Shown in pieces: positions 55,961 through 62,847 of a stretch of 64,000 nucleotides of DNA. Below the pieces are notes generated by a model. The model was not told the DNA's origin, searched no databases, and saw only the letters and a program-made list of their open reading frames with translations. Origin of the DNA: JANMOK01 sp031415055 (GTDB taxonomy: Bacteria; Pseudomonadota; Alphaproteobacteria; Rhodobacterales; Rhodobacteraceae). The translations under genes were made by a program, and so were the position numbers. Each line of letters opens with the position of its first letter. Within the stretch, counting starts at the first letter, position 1. The stretch is from contig JANOQZ010000016.1 in assembly GCA_031415055.1 (NCBI GenBank), forward strand, positions 62,001-126,000. The letters are read 5' to 3'.

Positions 55961-57181
55961 TCAAACCGGCATCCCCAGCGCCGCCGCCACCGTGAAAATA
56001 TCCTTGTCACCGCGCCCGCACATGTTCATGATCATCAGATGATCTTTCGGCAAGTTTGGCGCAATCTTCGCAACATGGGCCAGCGCGTGGCTGGGTTCCA
56101 GCGCTGGAATAATCCCCTCAAGCCGACACGAAAGTTGGAAAGCTTCCAATGCTTCACTATCGGTAACCGAAACGTACTCGACCCGACCGATGTCGTGCAG
56201 CCAAGCGTGTTCCGGCCCGATGCCGGGGTAATCAAGCCCAGCGCTGATTGAGTGTCCTTCGATGATCTGCCCATCGGCATCTTGCAGCAGATAGGTGCGG
56301 TTGCCGTGCAAAACGCCCGGGCGACCGCCAGTCAGCGAGGCGGCGTGTTCCATTCGCTCGTCAACGCCGTGACCGCCAGCTTCAACCCCGATGATGCGCA
56401 CCGAGGTGTCGTCGAGGAACGGATGGAACAGGCCCATCGCGTTCGAGCCGCCGCCGATACAGGCGACCAAGCTGTCAGGCAACCGCCCCTCGCGTTCAAG
56501 GATTTGCTCGCGGGCCTCACGCCCAATGATCGACTGGAAATCGCGCACCATGGCGGGATAGGGATGCGGACCCGCAACGGTGCCGATGCAATAAAATGTA
56601 TCGCGCACATTGGTCACCCAATCGCGCAAGGCTTCGTTCATCGCGTCTTTCAGCGTGCCGCGCCCCGCAGTCACCGGAATAACCTCCGCCCCCAACAGCT
56701 TCATGCGAAACACGTTCGGGCTTTGCCGTTCAACATCGGTCTTGCCCATGAAAACGATACATTTCAGCCCGAACTTGGCACAAACCGTCGCCGTCGCCAC
56801 CCCATGCTGGCCAGCGCCGGTTTCGGCAATGATCCGCGTTTTGCCCATCCGCCGCGCGAGGATAATCTGCCCCAGCACGTTATTGATTTTATGCGCCCCG
56901 GTGTGGTTCAACTCGTCGCGTTTGAGGTAAATCTTCGCCCCGCCAAAATGGTCGGTAAGTCGCTCAGCGAAATATAAGGGGCTTGGACGCCCGACATAGT
57001 GCTTCCAAAGGAAGTCCATCTCCGCCCAAAATTCCGGGTCGGTCTTGGCAAACTCATACCGCTCTTCCAGATCGAGGATCAACGGCATCAAGGTTTCAGA
57101 AACAAACCGCCCGCCAAATTTGCCAAACCGCCCGCGTTCATCGGGGCCGGTTTTGTAACTGTTGATTCCGTCGTCGGCCAT
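55961..57181 (-). CDS. trpB: Tryptophan synthase beta chain
   Basis: This 406-residue PLP enzyme joins indole and serine to make tryptophan. RDELNHTGAHKINN (88-101) contains the PLP lysine K98, and ACIGGGSNAMGLFHPF is the phosphate-binding loop. The start ATG at 57181 has GGAG about eight bases upstream; a GTG at 57190 is also possible. trpA would normally follow but does not: the next minus-strand gene is the VDEGY repeat gene. Upstream, a toxin-antitoxin pair separates it from trpF. Confidence 0.96.
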   Translation of the reverse strand: MADDGINSYKTGPDERGRFGKFGGRFVSETLMPLILDLEERYEFAKTDPEFWAEMDFLWKHYVGRPSPLYFAERLTDHFGGAKIYLKRDELNHTGAHKINNVLGQIILARRMGKTRIIAETGAGQHGVATATVCAKFGLKCIVFMGKTDVERQSPNVFRMKLLGAEVIPVTAGRGTLKDAMNEALRDWVTNVRDTFYCIGTVAGPHPYPAMVRDFQSIIGREAREQILEREGRLPDSLVACIGGGSNAMGLFHPFLDDTSVRIIGVEAGGHGVDERMEHAASLTGGRPGVLHGNRTYLLQDADGQIIEGHSISAGLDYPGIGPEHAWLHDIGRVEYVSVTDSEALEAFQLSCRLEGIIPALEPSHALAHVAKIAPNLPKDHLMIMNMCGRGDKDIFTVAAALGMPV

Positions 57182-57258
57182 ATCACGCACTCCGTTTCGT
57201 TTGATGTAGCGGGGTTGGCCGGGGGCGTAAAGGCGGCGGGGTTGATTTTTGCGGCAAG

Positions 57259-57277
57259 GTTAGCTAAGTTAGCTAAC
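57259..57277. promoter_or_regulatory. Operator of the Phd-VapC module
   Basis: GTTAGCTAA-G-TTAGCTAAC is a near-perfect 19-bp palindrome containing two TTAGCTAA units, 16 bases before the antitoxin start. AAGGAG follows it. Such palindromes are bound by the antitoxin or toxin-antitoxin complex for autorepression. Confidence 0.75.
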
Positions 57278-57292
57278 TTCAAGGAGACCGCC

Positions 57293-57526
57293 ATGCAATA
57301 CAACGTTCACACCGCGAAAAGCCAGCTTTCGAAGTTGATCGAAGAAGCCATGGCCGGCGAAGATGTGGTGATCGCTAAAAACGAGAAGCCAATGGTGCGC
57401 TTAGTGCCAGTCGAGCGCAAACCGTTTCTATTTGGGACAATGGCGGACAAACTAAAAGGACCGTTACCCGATTTCCTGGAGCCAATGTCAGAGGAAGAGC
57501 TGTTGGATTGGGAGGGCCGTGATTGA
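57293..57526 (+). CDS. Phd/YefM-type antitoxin
   Basis: This 77-residue antitoxin has the Phd N-terminal DNA-binding pattern MQYNVHTAKSQLSKLIEEAMAGEDVVIAKNEKPMVRLVPV and a C-terminal toxin-binding tail rich in Leu, Pro and Glu (LPDFLEPMSEEELLDWEGRD). AAGGAGACC precedes the ATG. It overlaps the toxin start. The palindrome upstream is its likely operator. An ORF reaching back to 56999 is antisense to trpB and not real. Confidence 0.88.
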   Translation: MQYNVHTAKSQLSKLIEEAMAGEDVVIAKNEKPMVRLVPVERKPFLFGTMADKLKGPLPDFLEPMSEEELLDWEGRD

Positions 57527-57909
57527 CGTCATTGTTACTGGACACCCACGCTTGGGCCTGGGCAGTCAAGGGACACAGGCCACTTTCTGCTTTGACGCTT
57601 CAAGCAATAGACATCGCAGAAACGATCTACGTTAGTCCAATATCGTTTTACGAAATTAGCCAAAAAGTTCGACTCGGAAAATGGCCGGAAATGGCGCCAT
57701 TCGTTTCAAATCTCGAATTTGAAATGGAACTGCAGGGTTCATCAATTGCGCCACTAACGCCAACGATTGCATCATTGGCCGGTCGGCTCGACTGGCCGCA
57801 CCGCGACCCTTTCGACCGTATGTTGGCGGCGACAGCTTTGACGATGGGATTGATCCTGATTTCTGCCGACACGGTTTTCGACGGATTGCCAATGCGTCGT
57901 GTCTGGTAA
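57523..57909 (+). CDS. VapC-like PIN-domain toxin
   Basis: This 128-residue PIN-domain RNase starts with TTG at 57523 inside the antitoxin stop. Acidic residues of the site are D7 (LLLDTHAWAW), E44 (ISFYEIS) and the D/DR motif (PHRDPFDRMLAATAL, ISADTVF). PIN toxins cut RNA when free of their antitoxin. The module lies on the strand opposite to trpF and trpB and fills the gap between them; its stop abuts the trpF stop. Confidence 0.87.
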   Translation: MTSLLLDTHAWAWAVKGHRPLSALTLQAIDIAETIYVSPISFYEISQKVRLGKWPEMAPFVSNLEFEMELQGSSIAPLTPTIASLAGRLDWPHRDPFDRMLAATALTMGLILISADTVFDGLPMRRVW

Positions 57910-58539
57910 CTACCCCGCCGACTTCACAAACGCCGCAATCAACCCCGCATCCTTCACCCCCGGCGATGTTTCCACCCCCGACGATACATCCACCTGATTT
58001 GCCCCGGTCAGCCGCACCGCCTCGCGCACGTTGCCAGCCGTCAAGCCACCCGCCAGCATCCAAGGCGATGCCCAGCGGCGACCGGCAATAAGCCGCCAAT
58101 CGAAGGGAACCCCGTTGCCACCCGGCAGCACCGCCCCCGGCACCGCCTTGGCGTCGATTAACAACTGGTCGGCAACACGACTGTATTCCGCGATCAACGG
58201 CAAATCAGCCTCGCCAGCAATCGAGATGACCTTCATTAGCGGCAAACCGAATTTCGCTTTCACCGCAGCCACACGCGCAACACTTTCAGAGCCGTGAAGT
58301 TGCAGCATGTCGACGGGAATGACATCCAGCATCTGCTCCAACAAAGCGTCGGGCGCATCGACGACCAGCGCCACCTTTGCAATCCCCGGCGGCACCGTTA
58401 ACGCCAGCTCCGCCGCCCGGGCGATTTCCACGAATCGCGGTGATTTCGGAAAGAAATTGAAGCCTATGTAGGCAGCCCCCGCCGCAACTGCCGCAGCGAT
58501 TGTCGCCTCCGTGCTCAGCCCACAAATTTTGACGCGCAT
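57910..58539 (-). CDS. trpF: Phosphoribosylanthranilate isomerase
   Basis: This 209-residue TIM-barrel enzyme catalyses the third step of tryptophan synthesis. VKICGLSTEATIAAAVAAGAAYIGFNFFPKSPRF holds the catalytic Cys, LQLHGSESVARV the middle motif, and GLTAGNV plus VDVSSGVETSPGVKD the phosphate-binding end. It follows lapA by five bases. Downstream, trpB would normally be next, but a toxin-antitoxin pair intervenes. Confidence 0.95.
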   Translation of the reverse strand: MRVKICGLSTEATIAAAVAAGAAYIGFNFFPKSPRFVEIARAAELALTVPPGIAKVALVVDAPDALLEQMLDVIPVDMLQLHGSESVARVAAVKAKFGLPLMKVISIAGEADLPLIAEYSRVADQLLIDAKAVPGAVLPGGNGVPFDWRLIAGRRWASPWMLAGGLTAGNVREAVRLTGANQVDVSSGVETSPGVKDAGLIAAFVKSAG

Positions 58540-58544
58540 GAAAC

Positions 58545-58877
58545 CTAGTCCAAAAACGCCAGATCGTCGTCAGCCTGCCCGCTTTTTTTCTTCAAATCCG
58601 CAACTTGCCGCAACAATGCATCCGCCTCGCGCCGCTTCTGACTGGCGGTTTTGCGGTGTTTGTGTTCGCGGATATATTCCAGAACATAACCAATCAGCAG
58701 CCCCAGCATGACAGCCGCCAAAATCACCACGAACAATGGCAGGTTGACGGACACCGGTAAGATCGTCGCCAGCGACCCCGGCAACAAATTCAGAGTCACC
58801 ATCGAGGAATTGGCCAAGCACAGCACAATGACCGCCAACATCAATAGGCCGAGAATCACGAAACGAATTTGACGCAT
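58545..58877 (-). CDS. LapA-domain (DUF1049) membrane protein
   Basis: This 110-residue protein has two membrane helices (about 5-23 and 45-66) followed by a basic, coiled-coil-like tail (EYIREHKHRKTASQKRREADALLRQVADLKKKSG). This is the LapA/DUF1049 layout, linked to lipopolysaccharide assembly control in Enterobacteria but poorly known in alphaproteobacteria. The position between ihfB and trpF is a conserved Rhodobacterales arrangement. The ORF to 58892 adds only five residues. Confidence 0.83.
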   Translation of the reverse strand: MRQIRFVILGLLMLAVIVLCLANSSMVTLNLLPGSLATILPVSVNLPLFVVILAAVMLGLLIGYVLEYIREHKHRKTASQKRREADALLRQVADLKKKSGQADDDLAFLD

Positions 58878-58902
58878 AGGACTTCCTGCCAATGTGGCGC
58901 GG

Positions 58903-59184
58903 TCAGCCCTTGTTCAGGCGTGCCCGCAATAATTTACCGGTCTTAAAGAACGGCACGTGTTTCTGGTCAACCTTAACTTGGTCGCCAGTGCGCGGATTTC
59001 GGCCCGCGCGGGCATCGCGTTTTTTGATCGAGAACGCGCCAAAGCCGCGCAGTTCGACCCGATTGCCACCAGCCATGGCCGATATGATCTCGTCAAAAAT
59101 GGTGCCGACAATCCGCTCGACGTCGCGCTGATACAGATGCGGATTATCGTCGGCAATTTTTTGCACCAGCTCTGACTTGATCAT
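58903..59184 (-). CDS. ihfB: Integration host factor subunit beta
   Basis: This 93-residue HU/IHF-family DNA-bending protein starts MIKSELVQKIADDNPHLYQRDVERIVGTIFDEI. It contains RVELRGFGAFSIKKRDARAGRNPRTGDQVKV, the beta-arm with the proline that intercalates into DNA. It pairs with IhfA to bend DNA in recombination, transcription and replication. It lies downstream of rpsA, as in many proteobacteria, and upstream of lapA. The ORF to 59235 lacks the conserved start. Confidence 0.95.
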   Translation of the reverse strand: MIKSELVQKIADDNPHLYQRDVERIVGTIFDEIISAMAGGNRVELRGFGAFSIKKRDARAGRNPRTGDQVKVDQKHVPFFKTGKLLRARLNKG

Positions 59185-59426
59185 TGCAGTAACCTTTGTC
59201 CCTAAGTCGCCCTCTTTGATCCGGGGCTGTCGCAAGCGCGCATACTGGCAGGATTCATTTCATGTGGGAATAGAGCCGTTGCACCCTTGGCTTGGAAAAT
59301 GCGGAATTTATGCTGGAAGATTCAAGGATATTGCTGAAAAACGGAAACATTCCAGATACTTCGCAGATCTTAGGATGTCGACGGTCGCAGGAAACCAATG
59401 AACTGATTCGGGACCCTGAAACGCAA

Positions 59427-59449
59427 AACGGCACCACAGGGGTGCCGTT
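59427..59449 (-). terminator. Terminator after rpsA
   Basis: AACGGCACC and GGTGCCGTT form a 9-bp perfect stem around five bases; read on the minus strand it is followed by TTGCGTTTC. It lies 23 bases past the rpsA stop, so ihfB needs its own promoter in 59185-59426, where no gene was found. Confidence 0.75.
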
Positions 59450-59471
59450 TCACTTTCTAACGAGCTTTGGC

Positions 59472-61151
59472 TTACTTCTTGCTTTTCAGCGCCGCGCCCA
59501 GAATGTCGCCCAAAGACGCGCCTGAATCGGAAGACCCGTATTGCTCAACGGCTTCCTTCTCTTCCGCTATCTCGCGTGCTTTGATCGACAGGCCCAGTTT
59601 GTGGTTGGCCTTGTCGATATTGGTCACGCGGGCATCAACCTTGTCGCCAATGTTGAAACGTTCCGGGCGTTGTTCGCCACGATCACGCGACAGGTCGGAC
59701 CGGCGGATGAAAGACTTCATGCCATCGTGTTCAACCTCAATGCCGCCATCCTCGATTTTCGAAACAACCACGGTGATGACGTCACCGCGTTTGACCGAGT
59801 CGGTCGATTCGGCAAACTTGTCGCCTTCAAGACCCTTGATCGACAGCGAGATACGCTCCTTCTCGACATCCACATCGGTAACAACCGCTTTCACAATATC
59901 ACCCTTGGCGAAATCCTTGATCGCCTCTTCGCCCGATTTTTTCCAATCGAGGTCCGACAAGTGAACCATGCCGTCAATATCGCCGTTCAGGCCAACAAAC
60001 AGACCAAATTCGGTGATGTTTTTGACTTCACCTTCCACAATCGTGCCAGTCGGATGGTCGGCAGCAAAGGTTTCCCACGGGTTGCCTTGCGTCTGTTTCA
60101 GGCCCAGCGACACGCGACGTTTGGCAGTGTCGATTTCCAGAACCATGACTTCGACTTCCTGGCTGGTCGAAACGATTTTGCCCGGATGCACGTTTTTCTT
60201 GGTCCACGACATTTCGGAAACGTGCACCAGACCCTCGACGCCGGCCTCCAGTTCAACGAACGCGCCGTAATCGGTGATGTTGGTGACGCGGCCGGTATGC
60301 ACCGATTCCAGCGGGAAGCGGGCTTCGACATCATCCCACGGGTCGGACTGAAGCTGTTTCATGCCCAACGAAATACGATGCGTGTCTTTGTTGATCTTGA
60401 CGACCTGAACCTTGACCGTCTCGCCAATCGCCAGAATTTCTGACGGATGGTTGACCCGACGCCACGCCATGTCGGTGACGTGCAACAGCCCGTCCACACC
60501 GCCCAGATCGACGAAAGCGCCGTATTCGGTGATGTTTTTCACCACACCATCAACCACATCGCCCTCGGTCAACTGACCGACGATTTCGGCGCGTTGTTCG
60601 GCGCGGCTTTCCTCAAGAATGGCGCGACGCGAAACAACGATATTGCCACGACGACGGTCCATTTTCAAAATCTGGAACGGCTGGATCATGTTCATCAGCG
60701 GGCCAGCATCGCGCACGGGACGCACATCAACCTGTGATCCCGGCAAGAAGGCAACCGCGCCACCCAGATCCACCGTAAAGCCGCCTTTGACGCGACCAAA
60801 GATCGTGCCATCGACACGCTCTTCTTTTTCATAGGCTTTTTCCAAGCGATCCCATGCCTCTTCGCGGCGGGCTTTTTCACGGCTGAGAACCGCTTCGCCG
60901 CGCACGTTTTCCACGCGATCAAGGAACACTTCGACTACATCACCAACGGCGATCTCGACGTTCTGGCCGGGGGCAGAGAATTCTTTTATATCGATGCGGC
61001 CTTCCATTTTATAGCCGATATCGATGATGGCCTGTCCGGCTTCGATTGCTAGAACCGTGCCTTTGACAACAGAACCTTCTTGTGGGGTAATCAGCTCGAA
61101 CGTTTCGTTCAAAAGCTTTTCAAAATCTTCCATGCTTACGGAAGCAGCCAT
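59472..61151 (-). CDS. rpsA: 30S ribosomal protein S1
   Basis: This 559-residue protein holds mRNA on the ribosome. Six S1 (OB-fold) repeats are visible, the later four with the pattern GxVxNITDYGAFVxLxxxxGLVHVSEMSW. The start MAASVSMEDFEKLLNETFEL and end SSDSGASLGDILGAALKSKK are typical of the alphaproteobacterial form. GGAG lies before the ATG at 61151. cmk usually precedes rpsA; here a repeat element and hicB lie upstream instead. The 259-base upstream region should carry the promoter. Confidence 0.96.
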   Translation of the reverse strand: MAASVSMEDFEKLLNETFELITPQEGSVVKGTVLAIEAGQAIIDIGYKMEGRIDIKEFSAPGQNVEIAVGDVVEVFLDRVENVRGEAVLSREKARREEAWDRLEKAYEKEERVDGTIFGRVKGGFTVDLGGAVAFLPGSQVDVRPVRDAGPLMNMIQPFQILKMDRRRGNIVVSRRAILEESRAEQRAEIVGQLTEGDVVDGVVKNITEYGAFVDLGGVDGLLHVTDMAWRRVNHPSEILAIGETVKVQVVKINKDTHRISLGMKQLQSDPWDDVEARFPLESVHTGRVTNITDYGAFVELEAGVEGLVHVSEMSWTKKNVHPGKIVSTSQEVEVMVLEIDTAKRRVSLGLKQTQGNPWETFAADHPTGTIVEGEVKNITEFGLFVGLNGDIDGMVHLSDLDWKKSGEEAIKDFAKGDIVKAVVTDVDVEKERISLSIKGLEGDKFAESTDSVKRGDVITVVVSKIEDGGIEVEHDGMKSFIRRSDLSRDRGEQRPERFNIGDKVDARVTNIDKANHKLGLSIKAREIAEEKEAVEQYGSSDSGASLGDILGAALKSKK

Positions 61152-61325
61152 GCGGTATCTCCAATTTCAAGTTACGGGCCAAGCGGTTGGTTCCGCCGGT
61201 CTTTGGGTTGATGGGGTCACGCCAAGGGCGCGACTGGGGGTCTATAGGCAATTGAGGTGGATCAAGCAAGCGAAGGTTGCGCTTGCACGTCGGCATACCG
61301 TCGCGCCGGTAGAGATGGTCGCCTT

Positions 61326-61375
61326 CCCTTCGCCCCTTTGGGGAGAAGGTGGCGCGGAGCGCGCCGGATGAAGGG
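61326..61375. repeat. REP-like palindromic element upstream of rpsA
   Basis: CCCTTC (61326-61331) and GAAGGG (61370-61375) are outer arms. Inside are CCCC/GGGG and the stem GGCGCG/CGCGCC (61351-61365), giving a cruciform-like layout. The pattern matches a widespread alphaproteobacterial intergenic repeat. It lies between the rpsA promoter region and hicB. Confidence 0.75.
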
Positions 61376-61410
61376 TTTGGTCTGACAAGACACCGACTGA
61401 CCAATCCGCC

Positions 61411-61806
61411 TCAAACTCCGGTAATTTCCCGCCGCGCCAAAGCCGCCAGAAACGACGACCGGGTCATCTTGCGCCCGCGCGCCGTATCGTCAATCGCCCG
61501 CAGCAATCCTCGATCAAGCGAGATATTGGCTTTCACTTGCGTCCCATCCGGCGCGATATAGGGCAGAGCCATCAGTGTTGCCCCCTTGGCAAGTGCCTCC
61601 TGAACATAGGGCAACTTCCGCAGAACATCCAGAGGACGGGCGGGGGTTTCGGGCTGGTCCTCGAAATACAAATCCATCGCCTCGGCAGCCTTGCTAGGAA
61701 TATCTTCCCAACGATCTGCGGCCGAAAAACAACCGGGCAAATCAGGGAAAGTCAGACCAAAAGCGCTGTCGCCTTCTTGATGGATGATTGCGGTGTAGTA
61801 GCGCAT
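61411..61806 (-). CDS. hicB: HicB-type antitoxin with RHH domain
   Basis: This 131-residue antitoxin has the HicB partial RNase-H-like domain (MRYYTAIIHQEGDSAFGLTFPDLPGCFSAADRWEDIPSKAAEAMDLYFED, 1-50). The C-terminal ribbon-helix-helix (VKANISLDRGLLRAIDDTARGRKMTRSSFLAALA, about 92-125) would bind the operator. AAGGAG lies in the end of the hicA frame just before the ATG. Its partner toxin gene is broken by a stop, so HicB may now act only as a repressor or be decaying. Confidence 0.88.
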   Translation of the reverse strand: MRYYTAIIHQEGDSAFGLTFPDLPGCFSAADRWEDIPSKAAEAMDLYFEDQPETPARPLDVLRKLPYVQEALAKGATLMALPYIAPDGTQVKANISLDRGLLRAIDDTARGRKMTRSSFLAALARREITGV

Positions 61807-61807
61807 T

Positions 61808-62008
61808 TCAATGCTCCTTGCCGATCAATCCGGCTTTTTGGTATATTGCGCGAGCCGTGCCAAGCGGCAGGTCTTACTTTGGGTGCGGGACAATCACGCT
61901 GACCGGCCCTTTGCGGTATTTGTGGTGTGAGCCCTTGATAGAAACCAATTCAAAACCCGCTTCAATCAAATCGCTGATAAGTTTCCGGCTTTCGCGCTTT
62001 ATTTTCAA
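61808..62008 (-). pseudogene. hicA: hicA toxin gene with in-frame stop
   Basis: Read from TTG at 62008, the frame gives MKIKRESRKLISDLIEAGFELV, then SIKGSHHKYRKGPVSVIVPHPK, both strongly HicA-like with the catalytic histidine region GSHH. It then hits TAA at 61876-61874 exactly where HicA normally reads HPKKDLP. In the same frame the sequence continues DLPLGTARAIYQKAGLIGKEH and ends at TGA 61808-61810, just before hicB. One base change (AAA to TAA) would explain the stop. A truncated 44-residue product would lack the last helix and is probably inactive. A sequencing error is possible. Confidence 0.8.
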
Positions 62009-62027
62009 CCAAGCCCGCCATTTCTGT

Positions 62028-62081
62028 GCATATATATGCGCATCTTGCATACTTCAAGCATAATTGAGCACATATATGCGC
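62028..62081. promoter_or_regulatory. Paired operator-like palindromes upstream of hicAB
   Basis: GCATATATATGC (62028-62039) is a perfect 12-bp palindrome, and CATATATG (62071-62078) a second one flanked by GCA and CGC. Both belong to a TGCGCATATATxTGCGCA-like pattern. They bracket the likely hicAB promoter and suit binding by the ribbon-helix-helix domain of HicB. Confidence 0.5.
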
Positions 62082-62223
62082 AAATTTGTTAAGATATTGG
62101 TACCGCCCTGCGGAGAATCCAAAGCAGTACCGGCCCGATTTCCCACGATTCGGATCGGGCAAGTGAATTGCAGCGGGAACGCCAATCGCCGCGGGCAATT
62201 GCCGAAACTCGTCCCCTGCTCTC

Positions 62224-62255
62224 TTGACATTTGTAAGACGGTAAGACATCTTACA
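62224..62255. promoter_or_regulatory. Promoter and operator of the AbrB/PemK module
   Basis: A TTGACA -35 box (62224-62229) is followed by inverted repeats TGTAAGA (62232-62238) and TCTTACA (62249-62255), with a direct repeat GTAAGAC between. The operator would cover the -10 region. Autorepression by the antitoxin is expected for this module type. Confidence 0.6.
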
Positions 62256-62271
62256 TCCAGAGGATACCCAC

Positions 62272-62493
62272 ATGAACGCTATTTATTCCAAAGTCACCAC
62301 AAAAAGCCAAACCGTTATCCCGCGCGAAGTGCGCGAAATGCTGGGCATCGGCCCCGGTGACCGGCTTTTTTATCGCCTGACACCGCAGGGCGTGGTTATC
62401 GCCAAGGCCAAACCGTTGGCCAAAGACGACCCGTTCGCCGTTTTCACCGAATGGTCCAGCGAAGCCGACGAAGCGGCCTATGCCAACCTCTGA
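62272..62493 (+). CDS. AbrB/MazE-type antitoxin
   Basis: This 73-residue protein has the SpoVT-AbrB swapped-hairpin DNA-binding domain (SKVTTKSQTVIPREVREMLGIGPGDRLFYRL, about 6-36) and an acidic tail (FAVFTEWSSEADEAAYANL) that would mask the toxin. It overlaps the toxin gene by 14 bases. A palindromic operator and -35 box lie just upstream. It is a typical type II antitoxin. Confidence 0.87.
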   Translation: MNAIYSKVTTKSQTVIPREVREMLGIGPGDRLFYRLTPQGVVIAKAKPLAKDDPFAVFTEWSSEADEAAYANL

Positions 62494-62830
62494 AATCTTC
62501 GCACGGCAGTATGACATTGTTGTCGTGCCATTCCCCTATGCCGACCAACTCGCTGAAAAACGCCGACCGGCCTTGGTGGTTTCGTCAGATGGCTTCAACC
62601 ATACCAGCGGTCTGGTTTGGGTCGTGATGATAACATCGGCCACGGATGCACCTTGGGATGGCGACGTCCCAATCGCTGCCTCACAAGAAACCGGACTGCC
62701 CGCCCCATCGCTGATCCGAACCGCCAAGATTGCGACCATTGACGCCGCGCGCATCATCCGGGTTGCGGGCCATATCGGCGCGCCATCGGCAGCGGCAGTT
62801 CGGAAAAACCTCGACGGCGTCCTAGGCTGA
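62480..62830 (+). CDS. PemK/MazF-type mRNA interferase toxin
   Basis: This 116-residue toxin has the PemK/MazF fold signatures QYDIVVVPFPYADQLAEKRRPALVVSS (about 9-35), VMITSATD and PSLIRTAKIATIDAARIIRVAGHIG, with the usual Arg and Thr of the active site. Such toxins cut mRNA at specific short sequences when free. It overlaps its antitoxin by 14 bases and is intact. Confidence 0.86.
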   Translation: MPTSEIFARQYDIVVVPFPYADQLAEKRRPALVVSSDGFNHTSGLVWVVMITSATDAPWDGDVPIAASQETGLPAPSLIRTAKIATIDAARIIRVAGHIGAPSAAAVRKNLDGVLG

Positions 62831-62847
62831 CGCCCGCTCCGCCGACC

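Noticed and set aside
59292..59525. ORF of 77 codons between ihfB and rpsA on the plus strand.
   Set aside because: It runs through the rpsA terminator and into antisense of rpsA; no homology pattern or ribosome site.
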